Source: Gammaproteobacteria bacterium (lineage in GTDB: Bacteria; Pseudomonadota; Gammaproteobacteria; Pseudomonadales; Azotimanducaceae). From it: DNA of 64,000 nucleotides. The notes under the pieces were generated by a model that did not search any database, was not told the DNA's origin, and saw only the letters and a program-made list of their open reading frames with translations. This document shows, piece after piece, positions 45,331 to 54,317 of the stretch. Every line of letters begins with the position of its first letter. The stretch's first letter is position 1. The translations under genes were made by a program, and so were the position numbers. The stretch spans positions 186,001-250,000 of the forward strand of contig JAJFJZ010000008.1 of the NCBI GenBank assembly GCA_021773565.1, given 5' to 3'.

Positions 45331-46617
45331 TTGATATCACCAGATTGGCCATTTCGAGCTTCACGTACGCCCTTTTTTTATGGTTGGGTAGTGTGGTTGA
45401 TAAGCACTCTGGGTTTCCTTTTCAGCATCCCGGGCCAGACCATGGGAATGGCGGTATTTACCGACGCCTTTATAGATGCTTTGGACCTGACGCGCACCGA
45501 GTTATCCATGGCATATCTTGCAGGCACGGTGTGTTCCTCCATATTTCTCACACGGGCAGGCCGCTGGTTTGACCTGTTTGGTGGCAGGTTGATGATTTCC
45601 CTTTCCAGCATAGCGCTTGGCGTGATGGTACTTTACATAAGTATCGTAGATCTGATATCAGACTACTTTGGGAAAACCACCCTCATCAGTTTTGCTCTAA
45701 TTTTTATTGGATACTTTGGCGTTCGCTTTTTAGGGCAGGGAGTTCTTTCAAGCTGTTCCCAGAACATCCTGATGTTCTGGTTTGTTAAGCGTCGAGGTCT
45801 GGTTAGTGGGCTTCGGGGCATGATGGTGTCCTTCGGTTTTGCGATCGCTCCGGTGGTGTTGGCTGCATTGATAGTCCAGTTTGGCTGGCGCGGTGCCCTG
45901 TGGTTTATGGCGCTGCTGGTAGGCGTTGGATTTTCTACGGTGGCATTGATCTTTCTTCGGGATAAACCGGAATCCTGTGGGTTATTGCCAGATGGCGGGC
46001 TCAGGCAAGAGCACACAGAGACCACCCCTGATTTGAAAAGCCAGACTGTCCACCAGGCACGAAAAACGCCCGTATTCTGGATTTACTCAGCGAGTCTTGG
46101 AATGCACGCAATGTTTGGTACAGCGCTCACTTTTCATGTGGTATCTGTATTTTCCCACGCAGGACGGACTGCCGGTGAAGCCTTTGGGTACTTTTTGCCA
46201 GCGGCGCTTTTTTCTGTAGTAGCAAATCTTTCGGCGAGCTGGCTCGTTGATAATAGACCATTAAAGCCCTTTCTTATCATGATGTTGTTAGCTTTCATCG
46301 TGGGTGCATGGGGTCTTGTTCATCTGGATGAAGAATGGGGTTTCTGGTTATTGGCCATTGGTTTTGGTGCAGGGGGTGGTTTATGGGCAGTATTATCCAA
46401 TTTGACCTATATACGGTTTTTTGGCCCCTTACACCTGGGGGAAATTAGTGGTCTAAGTGCTGCGATTACGGTTTTTGCCAGTGCCATCGGCCCCGCTGCA
46501 TTCAGTGTGGGCCTCGATGTATTTGGCAGTTATGATGTTATTGTAAAAATCTGTTTGACGCTGTTGGTCTGCTTGCTGGTCTGTGCAATTTTACTTGAGC
46601 AGAAAGAGCTGGCCTAA
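45331..46617 (+). CDS. MFS transporter
   Basis: A 428-residue protein with twelve predicted spans. The segment RAGRWFDLFGGRLMISLS after span 2 is the major facilitator A-motif region, and FFYGWVVWLISTLGF near the start recalls the oxalate:formate/monocarboxylate branch. The start codon is TTG 45331 with a distant AGGA. Likely substrate is an organic acid, from family resemblance only. Confidence 0.87.
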   Translation: MISPDWPFRASRTPFFYGWVVWLISTLGFLFSIPGQTMGMAVFTDAFIDALDLTRTELSMAYLAGTVCSSIFLTRAGRWFDLFGGRLMISLSSIALGVMVLYISIVDLISDYFGKTTLISFALIFIGYFGVRFLGQGVLSSCSQNILMFWFVKRRGLVSGLRGMMVSFGFAIAPVVLAALIVQFGWRGALWFMALLVGVGFSTVALIFLRDKPESCGLLPDGGLRQEHTETTPDLKSQTVHQARKTPVFWIYSASLGMHAMFGTALTFHVVSVFSHAGRTAGEAFGYFLPAALFSVVANLSASWLVDNRPLKPFLIMMLLAFIVGAWGLVHLDEEWGFWLLAIGFGAGGGLWAVLSNLTYIRFFGPLHLGEISGLSAAITVFASAIGPAAFSVGLDVFGSYDVIVKICLTLLVCLLVCAILLEQKELA

Positions 46618-46659
46618 TGGTTGTTATGAGGGGACACAGATGCGAAAAAGAAGGATGGC

Positions 46660-47382
46660 ATGACAGAACACTGTTTTTATACAGATAGCTATTTGAAGCA
46701 GTTGACCGCCAGAGTGCTTGGTGTTGATCAACAGTGGGTCGAGTTTGATCGAACCATCTTTTATCCCTTGGGAGGCGGTCAACCAGGTGATACGGGAATG
46801 GTTCAGCAGGGTGATAATACTTACAAAATTGAGGATACCCGTAAAGGGGAGGCACCGAATGTTATCCGGCATAAACTGGCAAGTGCAGAGCATGGCTTGA
46901 GTGTTGGTGATGAAGTCACGCTTTACCTTGACTGGGAACGCAGATACCAACACATGCGTATGCACAGCTGTATGCATTTGTTGGGATCCCTAATTCCAGT
47001 TTCAGTAACCGGTGGGTCGGTGGGTGCCGAGAAAAGTCGCCTGGATTTTGACCTTGGCGACCATAAACTGGATAAGGATGATCTGACCTTACGATTGAAT
47101 GCGCTTATACAAGCAGCTACGCCCGTGAGTTTTGAATCCATCAGTGATGCAGAGCTGGATGCCAACCCTGAACTGGTAAGAACCATGTCCGTCCAACCAC
47201 CCCGTGGCGCAGGTGTAATTCGCATGGTACGAATGCAGGAAGTTGATTATCAGCCTTGCGGTGGTACGCATGTAAATAATGTCGCCGAAATTGGGCTGGT
47301 GCGGATTTCCAAGATCGAGAACAAGGGTAAGCGTAATCGGCGTGTACATATCGTGTTCGCCGAGGGGTTAATGGCTAACTAA
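46660..47382 (+). CDS. Alanyl-tRNA editing protein (AlaX-like)
   Basis: A 240-residue free-standing editing domain. Zinc ligands are in MRMHSCMHLLGS (HxxxH) and in QPCGGTHVNN, and YPLGGGQPGDTG near residue 36 is the AlaX/AlaRS N-terminal editing block. It removes serine or glycine from mischarged tRNA(Ala). It overlaps the convergent MAPEG gene by 4 bp. Confidence 0.92.
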   Translation: MTEHCFYTDSYLKQLTARVLGVDQQWVEFDRTIFYPLGGGQPGDTGMVQQGDNTYKIEDTRKGEAPNVIRHKLASAEHGLSVGDEVTLYLDWERRYQHMRMHSCMHLLGSLIPVSVTGGSVGAEKSRLDFDLGDHKLDKDDLTLRLNALIQAATPVSFESISDAELDANPELVRTMSVQPPRGAGVIRMVRMQEVDYQPCGGTHVNNVAEIGLVRISKIENKGKRNRRVHIVFAEGLMAN

Positions 47383-47786
47383 AGCGACATCGCTGCCAGG
47401 TAACACAGGTAACCGCCAACGCCAAAATTGCACAAAACGGTTGCGATAACGCCAAGAGCTCTTGGTGCATTTGGCTTGTCATCCTTCGATAAGCCCACCG
47501 CGTGTAACAGGCGAGCAATTACAAAGCCATAACCAAGAACAGAAACGCTTAAAACACTTCCCAGTGACATCTCAAGCAATGCCAGCGCGATAATAAATAT
47601 TGGCGCGTTTTCAGTAAGATTACCGTGGCGTCGAATTGCGAGTTCCAGATTAACGATACCTCCGTCTCCTATACCCTGGTCGTGTTTTGCACGTATTTTT
47701 ATTACTAGCATCAAAAGTACTGTATGCAGAATGATAAGAATGCCTGCACATAGCGCAGAAACCATCGGTACGTGAATATTGTCCAT
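47379..47786 (-). CDS. MAPEG family membrane protein
   Basis: A 135-residue four-span protein. The block IRRHGNLTENAPIFII between the first and second spans is the MAPEG (membrane-associated eicosanoid/glutathione metabolism) signature, here closest to the bacterial YecN-like group. Activity in bacteria is usually unknown, though some members bind glutathione. Confidence 0.88.
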   Translation of the reverse strand: MDNIHVPMVSALCAGILIILHTVLLMLVIKIRAKHDQGIGDGGIVNLELAIRRHGNLTENAPIFIIALALLEMSLGSVLSVSVLGYGFVIARLLHAVGLSKDDKPNAPRALGVIATVLCNFGVGGYLCYLAAMSL

Positions 47787-48222
47787 AAAAGTCCTTAAAC
47801 GAATATTTTTGCTTCGTTAGGGATTAAGCCTTGTTTTACGCTGTATAGCCAGTGGGTGGATGGGTGTGTTAACGCGGTAACAGGTAACAGGGTTAGACGC
47901 TAAATGCCTCTGTTGCATCCAGTAGGCATAACTTAATACATTGGTCGTTCTGCAAGCCATTTTGGGAAGCGATGGCCGGGTGAGGTGATGGTAGGGTGAG
48001 CACTTCGGGTTGTGAGTTTGTGATTTTATTCATCGGGACGGTTCTGTCCGAGAAATCGAATGTCGCATACCACACACAGGCCAAAATAATGCTGCCAAAG
48101 AGATGTGGAGAACGTAACATGTAACGGGTTCCGGTTTCTTGATAGCCCATTATCAATGAATACCGAATTTATTCCGTGCTGTGTTTCTCATATACCGGCA
48201 CGGCATGGCGAGACAAACTGTG
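47787..48222. other. 436-bp interval between MAPEG and hydroxylase genes
   Basis: This is the longest stretch without a secure gene. It holds one candidate minus-strand reading frame (47893-48150). Apart from that I see no RNA gene, repeat or clear terminator in it. Confidence 0.5.
47893..48150 (-). CDS. Possible small single-span membrane protein
   Basis: About 85 residues from ATG 48150. A basic N-terminus (RYMLRSPHLFG) leads into one hydrophobic span (SIILACVWYATFDF) and a Pro-rich polar tail with two late cysteines. I do not recognise a family. Strand and spacing would fit an operon with the hydroxylase upstream and the MAPEG gene downstream. No strong ribosome binding site is seen, so it may not be real. 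Confidence 0.35.
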   Translation of the reverse strand: MGYQETGTRYMLRSPHLFGSIILACVWYATFDFSDRTVPMNKITNSQPEVLTLPSPHPAIASQNGLQNDQCIKLCLLDATEAFSV

Positions 48223-48981
48223 TTATTGGTTTTTTTTTGCCTGTTTATTCCACATGGACAAGTTTTTGAGCGGTTGTTTTACATAATTACTGCTGCGCAG
48301 GAGATATACAATTATTCCATTTATGATGGTACCGAATCTATCCATAGGGCGGTCAAAGTCGAGAAACAGCACTACGCGTAGCTGGTCGGTTTCGTTGTGT
48401 ACTTCGTGTTCGTAGGAATCGTCAAAGATCATACACTTGCCTTCTTCCCAGGTGGCGTACTGGTCATGCACACGTATCCAGCATTTCTCCCTTTGCTCCG
48501 GAATAATCAGGCCAAGGTGCACACGAATAATGGCGCGGGTTGGACCTTTGTGCGCTGGAATATGGTAATGCGGAGCCAAAATGGAAAAAAATGCGTTTTG
48601 CAGGTTCTTGATTTTCCCCAGCGCTTTTGCCGTTTCAGGGCATAGCGCGCAATTCTCATCAACGCGTTTTCCAAAAACATAGAATGTAAATACCTTCCAG
48701 TTATTGCCTTTGGATATGCGGGTTTGGTCTTGCGACAATTGGTGAAAAGCAGGAATTTCCTCAGGGTTTTGAATTACTTCATCCAGTTCTTTTCGAATAC
48801 TCTGCCAGCTGGACTCCAGGTCATGTGTCCATTTGAAAGTACTTTGGGGAATAAAAGGCTCGGTGGTTACCAAAGAATGACGTGATTGAAATTCTCCCAT
48901 TTTACGTAAAAATTGTTTGCCGACGCGTTTAGTGAACCTGTGTTGAGAGGCTGATATTCGGCTTGCGAGACTGGCTGACAT
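48223..48981 (-). CDS. Aspartyl/asparaginyl beta-hydroxylase family protein
   Basis: A 252-residue Fe(II)/2-oxoglutarate dioxygenase of the AspH/LpxO type. HIPAHKGPTRAIIRVHLGL holds the first iron histidine and the 2-oxoglutarate-binding region, and DDSYEHEVHN holds the second histidine. Members hydroxylate protein side chains or lipid A fatty acids. The start is ATG 48981 with no clear ribosome binding site. No lipid A gene is nearby, so the target remains open. Confidence 0.88.
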   Translation of the reverse strand: MSASLASRISASQHRFTKRVGKQFLRKMGEFQSRHSLVTTEPFIPQSTFKWTHDLESSWQSIRKELDEVIQNPEEIPAFHQLSQDQTRISKGNNWKVFTFYVFGKRVDENCALCPETAKALGKIKNLQNAFFSILAPHYHIPAHKGPTRAIIRVHLGLIIPEQREKCWIRVHDQYATWEEGKCMIFDDSYEHEVHNETDQLRVVLFLDFDRPMDRFGTIINGIIVYLLRSSNYVKQPLKNLSMWNKQAKKNQ

Positions 48982-49140
48982 TATTAGTTAAATCCCGGCA
49001 GGTAGGTGTAAAACTTGATTTAGAATTGCTTAACAACTGTGGTGAATTGTGCGCTCTAGCTGGCACACCATCTCCGAAGCGTACACAATACTAGCAATGC
49101 TAAATGTTTGAAATACTTTTAATACCCTGTATTGATGCAT

Positions 49141-49167
49141 TGTAAGACGACTTACACTTAATGTGTA
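49141..49167. promoter_or_regulatory. Two overlapping palindromes upstream of the catabolic operon
   Basis: A perfect 6-bp inverted repeat with a 4-nt spacer (49141-49146 with 49151-49156) overlaps a second with 5-bp arms and 5-nt spacer (49153-49157 with 49163-49167). They lie 32-58 bp before the start of the deacetylase gene. No T-run follows. The place and symmetry fit an operator for a dimeric repressor of TetR or GntR type, but no regulator gene is adjacent. Confidence 0.35.
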
Positions 49168-49198
49168 TTGAGGCACTATTCTCCTGAGGTATCCGCGT

Positions 49199-50203
49199 AT
49201 GGAAAATCAATCCGGTTTTAATATCAGGCTGAGCCCTGTGACTTTGCTAGTTACATTGTTTGCTGTGTTTTTGGGTCTGGCTGCAAAAGCGGAACACAGT
49301 ACGCTGGCACAAAGGCTTGGATATTCCGAAAACGCCAAACTGTTGATAGTGCATGCTGATGATCTGGGTGTCGCACATTCTGTAAATCGCGCCACGATTG
49401 ATGCCATGTCAGGTCGTGAACAGGCACATTCAAGTGAACATTTTGATTCGGATACTGTGGTTAATTCCGGGAGCATCATGGTGCCATGTGCCTGGTTTCC
49501 CGAAATTGCAGCACATTACAGGGCGCATCCAGAGTTGGATTTGGGCTTGCACCTTACCCTGACATCAGAATGGAAAAACTATCGCTGGAGCGGAGTACTA
49601 ACTGACAAAGCAGCATCCAGTCTGCATAACGATGATGGATTTTTATATGCAAGCGTTGAAGAGGTCGTCCAGTTCGCCAGTGTAGAGGCCGTAGAAAGAG
49701 AGATTCATGCACAGGTAGAACGGGCACTACAGTTTGGCATTAAACCAACGCATCTGGATTCCCATATGGGAACCTTATTTCAGACGCCAGAATTTTTTTC
49801 AGCCTATCTAAAGCTGGGTCGAAAATACAAGTTGCCAGTTCTGCTGCCTGCAGAATCTTTAGCGCAAGCACCCACACAGATGCGCGATCTGCTGAGTGAT
49901 GAAGATATCCTGATAGACCGTTTTGTAATGGCAGGCCCTGAGTTATCCTTCGAAAATTGGGACACCTGGTACCGCGATGTATTAACTGGCTTAAAACCGG
50001 GTGTTACAGAAATAATCATCCATGCCGGATATGATGATGCCGAACTTCGGGCAATTACGATTGAACATCCGGATTATGGCGCAGCCTGGCGAGAAGCAGA
50101 TTTTCGTTTTTTTACCAGTGATGAATTTCGAGCACTTGTTAAACAACACAATATCCAACTAATCACCTGGCGCGAGATTGGTAAGTTGTTACAAAAAGGA
50201 TAA
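49199..50203 (+). CDS. ChbG/HpnK (YdjC) family deacetylase-like protein, exported
   Basis: A 334-residue protein with a signal sequence (VTLLVTLFAVFLGLAAKA). The YdjC-fold metal residues are visible: HADDLG near residue 52, HLDSHMG near 185 and the preceding DLGLHLTLTSEW. The family deacetylates N-acetylated sugars or hopanoid precursors, but exported members of this kind are not characterised. GAGGT lies about 10 nt before the ATG. It is only 3 bp before the acyl-CoA ligase and so heads the operon. Confidence 0.87.
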   Translation: MENQSGFNIRLSPVTLLVTLFAVFLGLAAKAEHSTLAQRLGYSENAKLLIVHADDLGVAHSVNRATIDAMSGREQAHSSEHFDSDTVVNSGSIMVPCAWFPEIAAHYRAHPELDLGLHLTLTSEWKNYRWSGVLTDKAASSLHNDDGFLYASVEEVVQFASVEAVEREIHAQVERALQFGIKPTHLDSHMGTLFQTPEFFSAYLKLGRKYKLPVLLPAESLAQAPTQMRDLLSDEDILIDRFVMAGPELSFENWDTWYRDVLTGLKPGVTEIIIHAGYDDAELRAITIEHPDYGAAWREADFRFFTSDEFRALVKQHNIQLITWREIGKLLQKG

Positions 50204-50206
50204 GTA

Positions 50207-51910
50207 TTGAACACAGTTTATCAAGCCTTTGTGCAGGCAGCAGAAAAGTATCCTGAAAACGATTTCTTGCATATACCGGCCTCAGCCTGCACCAGTTATG
50301 CAAAAGGTTCGATTACTTATTCCTATGCGGAATTTCGGGATTTGGTAAGCAGAGCTCTGACTCTCTACTCACGGGCGGGTCTTGGGGTGCGGGCGTTGGA
50401 GAATAAGCAGAAGACGCTCAGGGTAGCCTTACTGTTAGAAAACCGCCCGGAGTTTTTCCAGCATTTTTTTGCGCTTAATGCCCTTGGCGTTTCTGTTGTC
50501 CCGGTTAACGGTGAAATGCAGCCACAGGAACAGGCATATCTGTTGGGGCACAGCGAGGCAGAGCTGTTGATATGTTTACCGGAATTGTGTGAGAACGTTC
50601 AAGCGGCACTTGCCTTGTGTGACAACCCACCCCGGCTCATTGCGAGTAATGAAGTTCAGACGCTTACCCCTGATTCTGCTGAGAATAATGCACATTTGTA
50701 TCAGAAAAATGAGCTTGAAGGTTTGGAATCGCCAGATAGAGAATGTGCTTTGTTATACACCTCGGGCAGTACCGGGCTGCCAAAGGGCTGTATGTTATCT
50801 AATGAATATTTTTTGGATTTCGGTTGCTGGTACAGGGATATTGGTGGATATTGCGATCTGAAACCGGGCACCGAGCGATTGTTAACGCCTCTGCCTCTGG
50901 TGCATATGAATGCTATGGCAGTCTCGACGATGGGCATGCTTATGACGGGTGGATGCATCATACAGCTCGATCGATTTCATCCTGGCACGTGGTGGCAAAC
51001 TGTTGCAGAAAGCGATGCAACTTGTGTGCATTATCTGGGTGTGCTGCCTGCTATCTTGCTGGCTCTGCCCCAAAGCGCAACTGAAACGGCTCACCGGGTC
51101 AAATTTGGCTTTGGCGCGGGAGTTAATCCCAGGCACCATCAGGCATTCGAGATTCGCTTTGGATTCCCGCTCATTGAAAGCTGGGCAATGTCTGAAAGTG
51201 GAAGCGGTGGCTGTGTAACGGCAAATGTGGAGCCGCGCCACGTTGGCAAGTGTTGTTTCGGTAAACCTGCCAGTTCTGTAGAGTTGCGATTGGTTGATGG
51301 ACAGGGCCTTGAAGTTACCGTTGGGGAGCCTGGGCAGTTGCTGGTTCGAGCGGCAGGCGAAAATCCTCGAAAAGGATTCTTTTCCGGGTATCTGAAAGAT
51401 AACAAAACAACAGAACAGGATTGGGCGGGTGGTTGGTGGCATACCGGAGACCTCGTTCGAGAAGATGAGGATGGTTGTTTGTACTTTGTTGATCGCCAAA
51501 AAAATATTATCAGGCGTAGCGGCGAAAATATTGCTGCTCTTCAGGTGGAGGCGGTGCTGTCGGAAGACCCTTACATTGGCCAATGTTTTGTTTGTGCGGT
51601 GCCAGACGAAATGCGAGGTGATGAAGTAATGGCCCTGATAATTGCGAAATCAGAAGGCACAATTCACGAGAATCAGGCACAGGCTATTGTGGATAGGGCG
51701 CGTTCGAGGCTGAGCTATTTCAAACTCCCCGGATATATAGCGGTGGTGCAAGAGCTACCTTTGACTGCTTCTCAAAAACCCAGGCGCGCAGATATAAAGA
51801 TGCTTGGAAAACAGCTACTCGACAAAGGTGCCTGTTTTGATTTGCGCCACCTGAAAAAACGCCAGCCCGGCAAGACGTCATCATATATCCGTAACAAAGG
51901 CTGTAGCTGA
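50207..51910 (+). CDS. AMP-dependent acyl-CoA ligase (CaiC-like)
   Basis: A 567-residue adenylate-forming enzyme. The phosphate-binding motif is LLYTSGSTGLPKGC, the linker motif WHTGDLVREDEDG, and the C-terminal catalytic lysine lies in TASQKPRR. It would activate a carboxylic acid as its CoA thioester for the following genes. TTG 50207 has AAGGA 6 nt upstream. The stop overlaps the ATG of the thiolase-fold gene by one base. Substrate unknown. Confidence 0.92.
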   Translation: MNTVYQAFVQAAEKYPENDFLHIPASACTSYAKGSITYSYAEFRDLVSRALTLYSRAGLGVRALENKQKTLRVALLLENRPEFFQHFFALNALGVSVVPVNGEMQPQEQAYLLGHSEAELLICLPELCENVQAALALCDNPPRLIASNEVQTLTPDSAENNAHLYQKNELEGLESPDRECALLYTSGSTGLPKGCMLSNEYFLDFGCWYRDIGGYCDLKPGTERLLTPLPLVHMNAMAVSTMGMLMTGGCIIQLDRFHPGTWWQTVAESDATCVHYLGVLPAILLALPQSATETAHRVKFGFGAGVNPRHHQAFEIRFGFPLIESWAMSESGSGGCVTANVEPRHVGKCCFGKPASSVELRLVDGQGLEVTVGEPGQLLVRAAGENPRKGFFSGYLKDNKTTEQDWAGGWWHTGDLVREDEDGCLYFVDRQKNIIRRSGENIAALQVEAVLSEDPYIGQCFVCAVPDEMRGDEVMALIIAKSEGTIHENQAQAIVDRARSRLSYFKLPGYIAVVQELPLTASQKPRRADIKMLGKQLLDKGACFDLRHLKKRQPGKTSSYIRNKGCS

Positions 51911-53079
51911 TGCAAGATTATCGCGGCGTTGCGTTGTGCACTCCGGTAAGTCGTGATTATGCGCGTTACAGCACGCGGGCGACGCCCTGGTTTGTAGGTC
52001 GTGTGCTTCGGGATTTGCTGGCGGGTAGTGGATTGAAAAAATCCGATGTTGATGGGCTAGCGGTGGCGAGTTTTAGCCTTGCACCAGATACGGTGGTTAC
52101 CCTGTGTGAATATTTTGCTATGGAGCCCCGATGGTTAGAGGCGCTACCTTTTGGCGGCGCCAGTGGATTGTTGGCTATTCAAAAAGCAGCACGGGCCGTT
52201 CAGTGTGGGGATGCAGAGGTTGTGGCCTGTATGGGCGGGGATACATCCGCACCAGGTAATTTTCGGGAACTTGTGTCCGACTTTAGCACCTTTACCCGGG
52301 ATGCAGGGTATCCCTATGGAGCTGCTGGGCCAAATGGTGTTTTTGCGTTAATTACCCAACACTATATGGATAAACACGGGGTTTCCCGCAGTGATTTTGC
52401 CAGGCTTTGTGTAGCGCAGCGCTACAATGCCAATCATTATTCCGGTGCCTTGCTCGGACACAAAACGCTAAGTGAGGAGGAATATCTTTCCGCGCCGGAA
52501 ATAGCATCTCCCTTGCATCTTTTTGACTGCGTGATGCCCTGTGCCGGTGGTGAAGGTTTGTTGGTAATGTCTACAGAGCGGGCCAGAAATTTGAATTTGG
52601 CTTATGTTGAAATTGCAGCCCTTGGCCAGATGTTTAATGCTTATTCGAGCGACGCCATTCAAACCAGGACCGGTGCTGCAGCCATCGCGCCTGATCTTTA
52701 TAATCAGGCTGGCATAGGTCCAAGGGATGTGGATATCGTACAGACCTATGATGACTATCCGGCAATGAGTTTAATGCAGTTGGAAGACCTTAAAATATGC
52801 AGTGCTGGAAAAGCCGCCCAATTCTTGCGCGAGCGAGTCACAACTTATGACGGTGAGGATATCCCACATAATACCAGCGGTGGTCAACTCAGCGTGGGAC
52901 AGGCCGGTGCTGCCGCGGGATTTCTCGGTCTGGTTGAAGCAGTCAGGCAGCTCACAGAGCAGGCTGCAGGTAATCAGGTTTTGGGAGCAAAAACTGCTCT
53001 GGTTAGTGGATATGGCATGGTTAATTACGATCGTGGGCTGTGTTCGGCAGCTGGCATATTTAAATCTGGAAAAGCATGA
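51910..53079 (+). CDS. Thiolase-fold protein without catalytic cysteine (Ltp2-like)
   Basis: A 389-residue thiolase superfamily member of the lipid-transfer-protein branch. Where thiolases have the nucleophile cysteine (NCSTGS) this protein reads PFGGASG, and where they have GHP it reads NTSGGQLSVGQAG, so neither the cysteine nor the histidine is present. A tyrosine-rich QTYDDYPAMSLMQLED stretch is kept. This pattern resembles Ltp2, the steroid side-chain retro-aldolase that works with a DUF35 protein, and a DUF35 gene overlaps its end by 4 bp. A retro-aldol role is inferred, not shown. Confidence 0.85.
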   Translation: MQDYRGVALCTPVSRDYARYSTRATPWFVGRVLRDLLAGSGLKKSDVDGLAVASFSLAPDTVVTLCEYFAMEPRWLEALPFGGASGLLAIQKAARAVQCGDAEVVACMGGDTSAPGNFRELVSDFSTFTRDAGYPYGAAGPNGVFALITQHYMDKHGVSRSDFARLCVAQRYNANHYSGALLGHKTLSEEEYLSAPEIASPLHLFDCVMPCAGGEGLLVMSTERARNLNLAYVEIAALGQMFNAYSSDAIQTRTGAAAIAPDLYNQAGIGPRDVDIVQTYDDYPAMSLMQLEDLKICSAGKAAQFLRERVTTYDGEDIPHNTSGGQLSVGQAGAAAGFLGLVEAVRQLTEQAAGNQVLGAKTALVSGYGMVNYDRGLCSAAGIFKSGKA

Positions 53080-53567
53080 GCGGATTGCCACCCACAAATC
53101 GTACACAGCAAGGATCTGAGCTGGCGTTGCAATCAGACAACGAACTGATGCTTCAGGTTTGTGATCATTGCAATACGGTGTTGTATCCACCCAGGGAACT
53201 GTGCAGTCGCTGCCTGGAGGAAAACTTGAGTTGGCGGCCAGTTAATGCAAGGGGTACTCTGTTGGCGCACGTAGAATTAGCCCGGTCTTTTGAAGACTGG
53301 TTTTCAGAGCGTACTCCGTGGTTGTTAGTCACGGTTCGCTTGCAAGAGGGTGTTAGTCTTATTTGTCATGCACATGCCAGCATAACGCGCGTACAGACTT
53401 CCGATAGCTCCAAACCCGTCAGCGTGCATGTGTCCATCTGTAAAGACGCTGGCGGTTCGGGAGTGCTGGTTGCCATGCCCGAGTCGGCGGCAGGCGAAAA
53501 ATTTGCAAGCCTGGAGGCAGCGCTGGGCTGGCCAGTTGCTGAGGATTTTGGAGGACGGGCAGTGTGA
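53076..53567 (+). CDS. DUF35 (OB-fold, zinc-ribbon) partner protein
   Basis: A 163-residue protein. Four zinc-ribbon cysteines are in CDHCNTVLYPPRELCSRC near residues 29-46, and an OB-fold follows with ARGTLLAHVELARS. DUF35 proteins bind and support thiolase-fold partners. The gene overlaps the thiolase-fold gene by 4 bp and the SDR gene by 4 bp. Confidence 0.88.
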   Translation: MSGLPPTNRTQQGSELALQSDNELMLQVCDHCNTVLYPPRELCSRCLEENLSWRPVNARGTLLAHVELARSFEDWFSERTPWLLVTVRLQEGVSLICHAHASITRVQTSDSSKPVSVHVSICKDAGGSGVLVAMPESAAGEKFASLEAALGWPVAEDFGGRAV

Positions 53568-54286
53568 ACAATACCGCGGTCGTAACCGGAGGCAGTACCG
53601 GTATCGGAAAGAGCATATGTGCGAGTCTGATTGATCAGGGCTATCAGGTTATTAATATATCCGATAGACCTTCCAAAGAAGAGACTGGCTGCATTGAGTA
53701 CATTGTCGATCTGACGGACGAGCAGGCAACCCGGGCTTTAGCGCGCGAAATTTCTGATGAATACCAGGTTACAACTTTTGTGCATAACGCAGGTGTCATA
53801 CGACCGGACCTGCTTGAGAACGTTACAATTGCAGATGTGGAATACCTTGAAAAACTCCATCTTCACGCGCCTATAATTTTGTTACAGGCGTTTCTGCCTG
53901 CAATGACATCCGCCCACTTTGGCCGCGTAGTGCTCATTTCCTCGCGTGCAGCGTCCGGTCTGGAAAGCCGCACTGCCTATTCGGCAACCAAGGCCGGAAT
54001 GCTCGGTATGGCCAGAACCTGGGCCCTGGAGCTTGCACCGCAGGGGATTACGGTAAATGTTGTGGCGCCGGGCCCGATTGAAGCTACAGAAATGTTTCAT
54101 GAGGTACTTCCCAAGGGCAGTAATCAGATGCAAATTCTTGCGGATTCGATTCCGGTTGGACGTCTGGGATTACCTGTTGATATTTCACGCGCGGTAACTT
54201 TTTTTACCGATCCCGAAGCCGGTTTTTTAACAGGGCAAACTTTGTATGTATGTGGTGGAAGTAGTGTGGGCTCTTTGAGCCTGTAG
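53564..54286 (+). CDS. Short-chain dehydrogenase/reductase (SDR)
   Basis: A 240-residue classical SDR. The nucleotide loop is TGGSTGIGKS, the NAG motif is HNAGV, and the active site is a serine in LISSRAA followed by YSATK. It may oxidise or reduce a hydroxyl/keto group, such as a cis-dihydrodiol or a 3-hydroxyacyl-CoA. GTG 53564 overlaps the DUF35 stop. Confidence 0.9.
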   Translation: MNNTAVVTGGSTGIGKSICASLIDQGYQVINISDRPSKEETGCIEYIVDLTDEQATRALAREISDEYQVTTFVHNAGVIRPDLLENVTIADVEYLEKLHLHAPIILLQAFLPAMTSAHFGRVVLISSRAASGLESRTAYSATKAGMLGMARTWALELAPQGITVNVVAPGPIEATEMFHEVLPKGSNQMQILADSIPVGRLGLPVDISRAVTFFTDPEAGFLTGQTLYVCGGSSVGSLSL

Positions 54287-54317
54287 TACGCTGCTCAGTG
54301 TGGACAGGAGGTGTACG

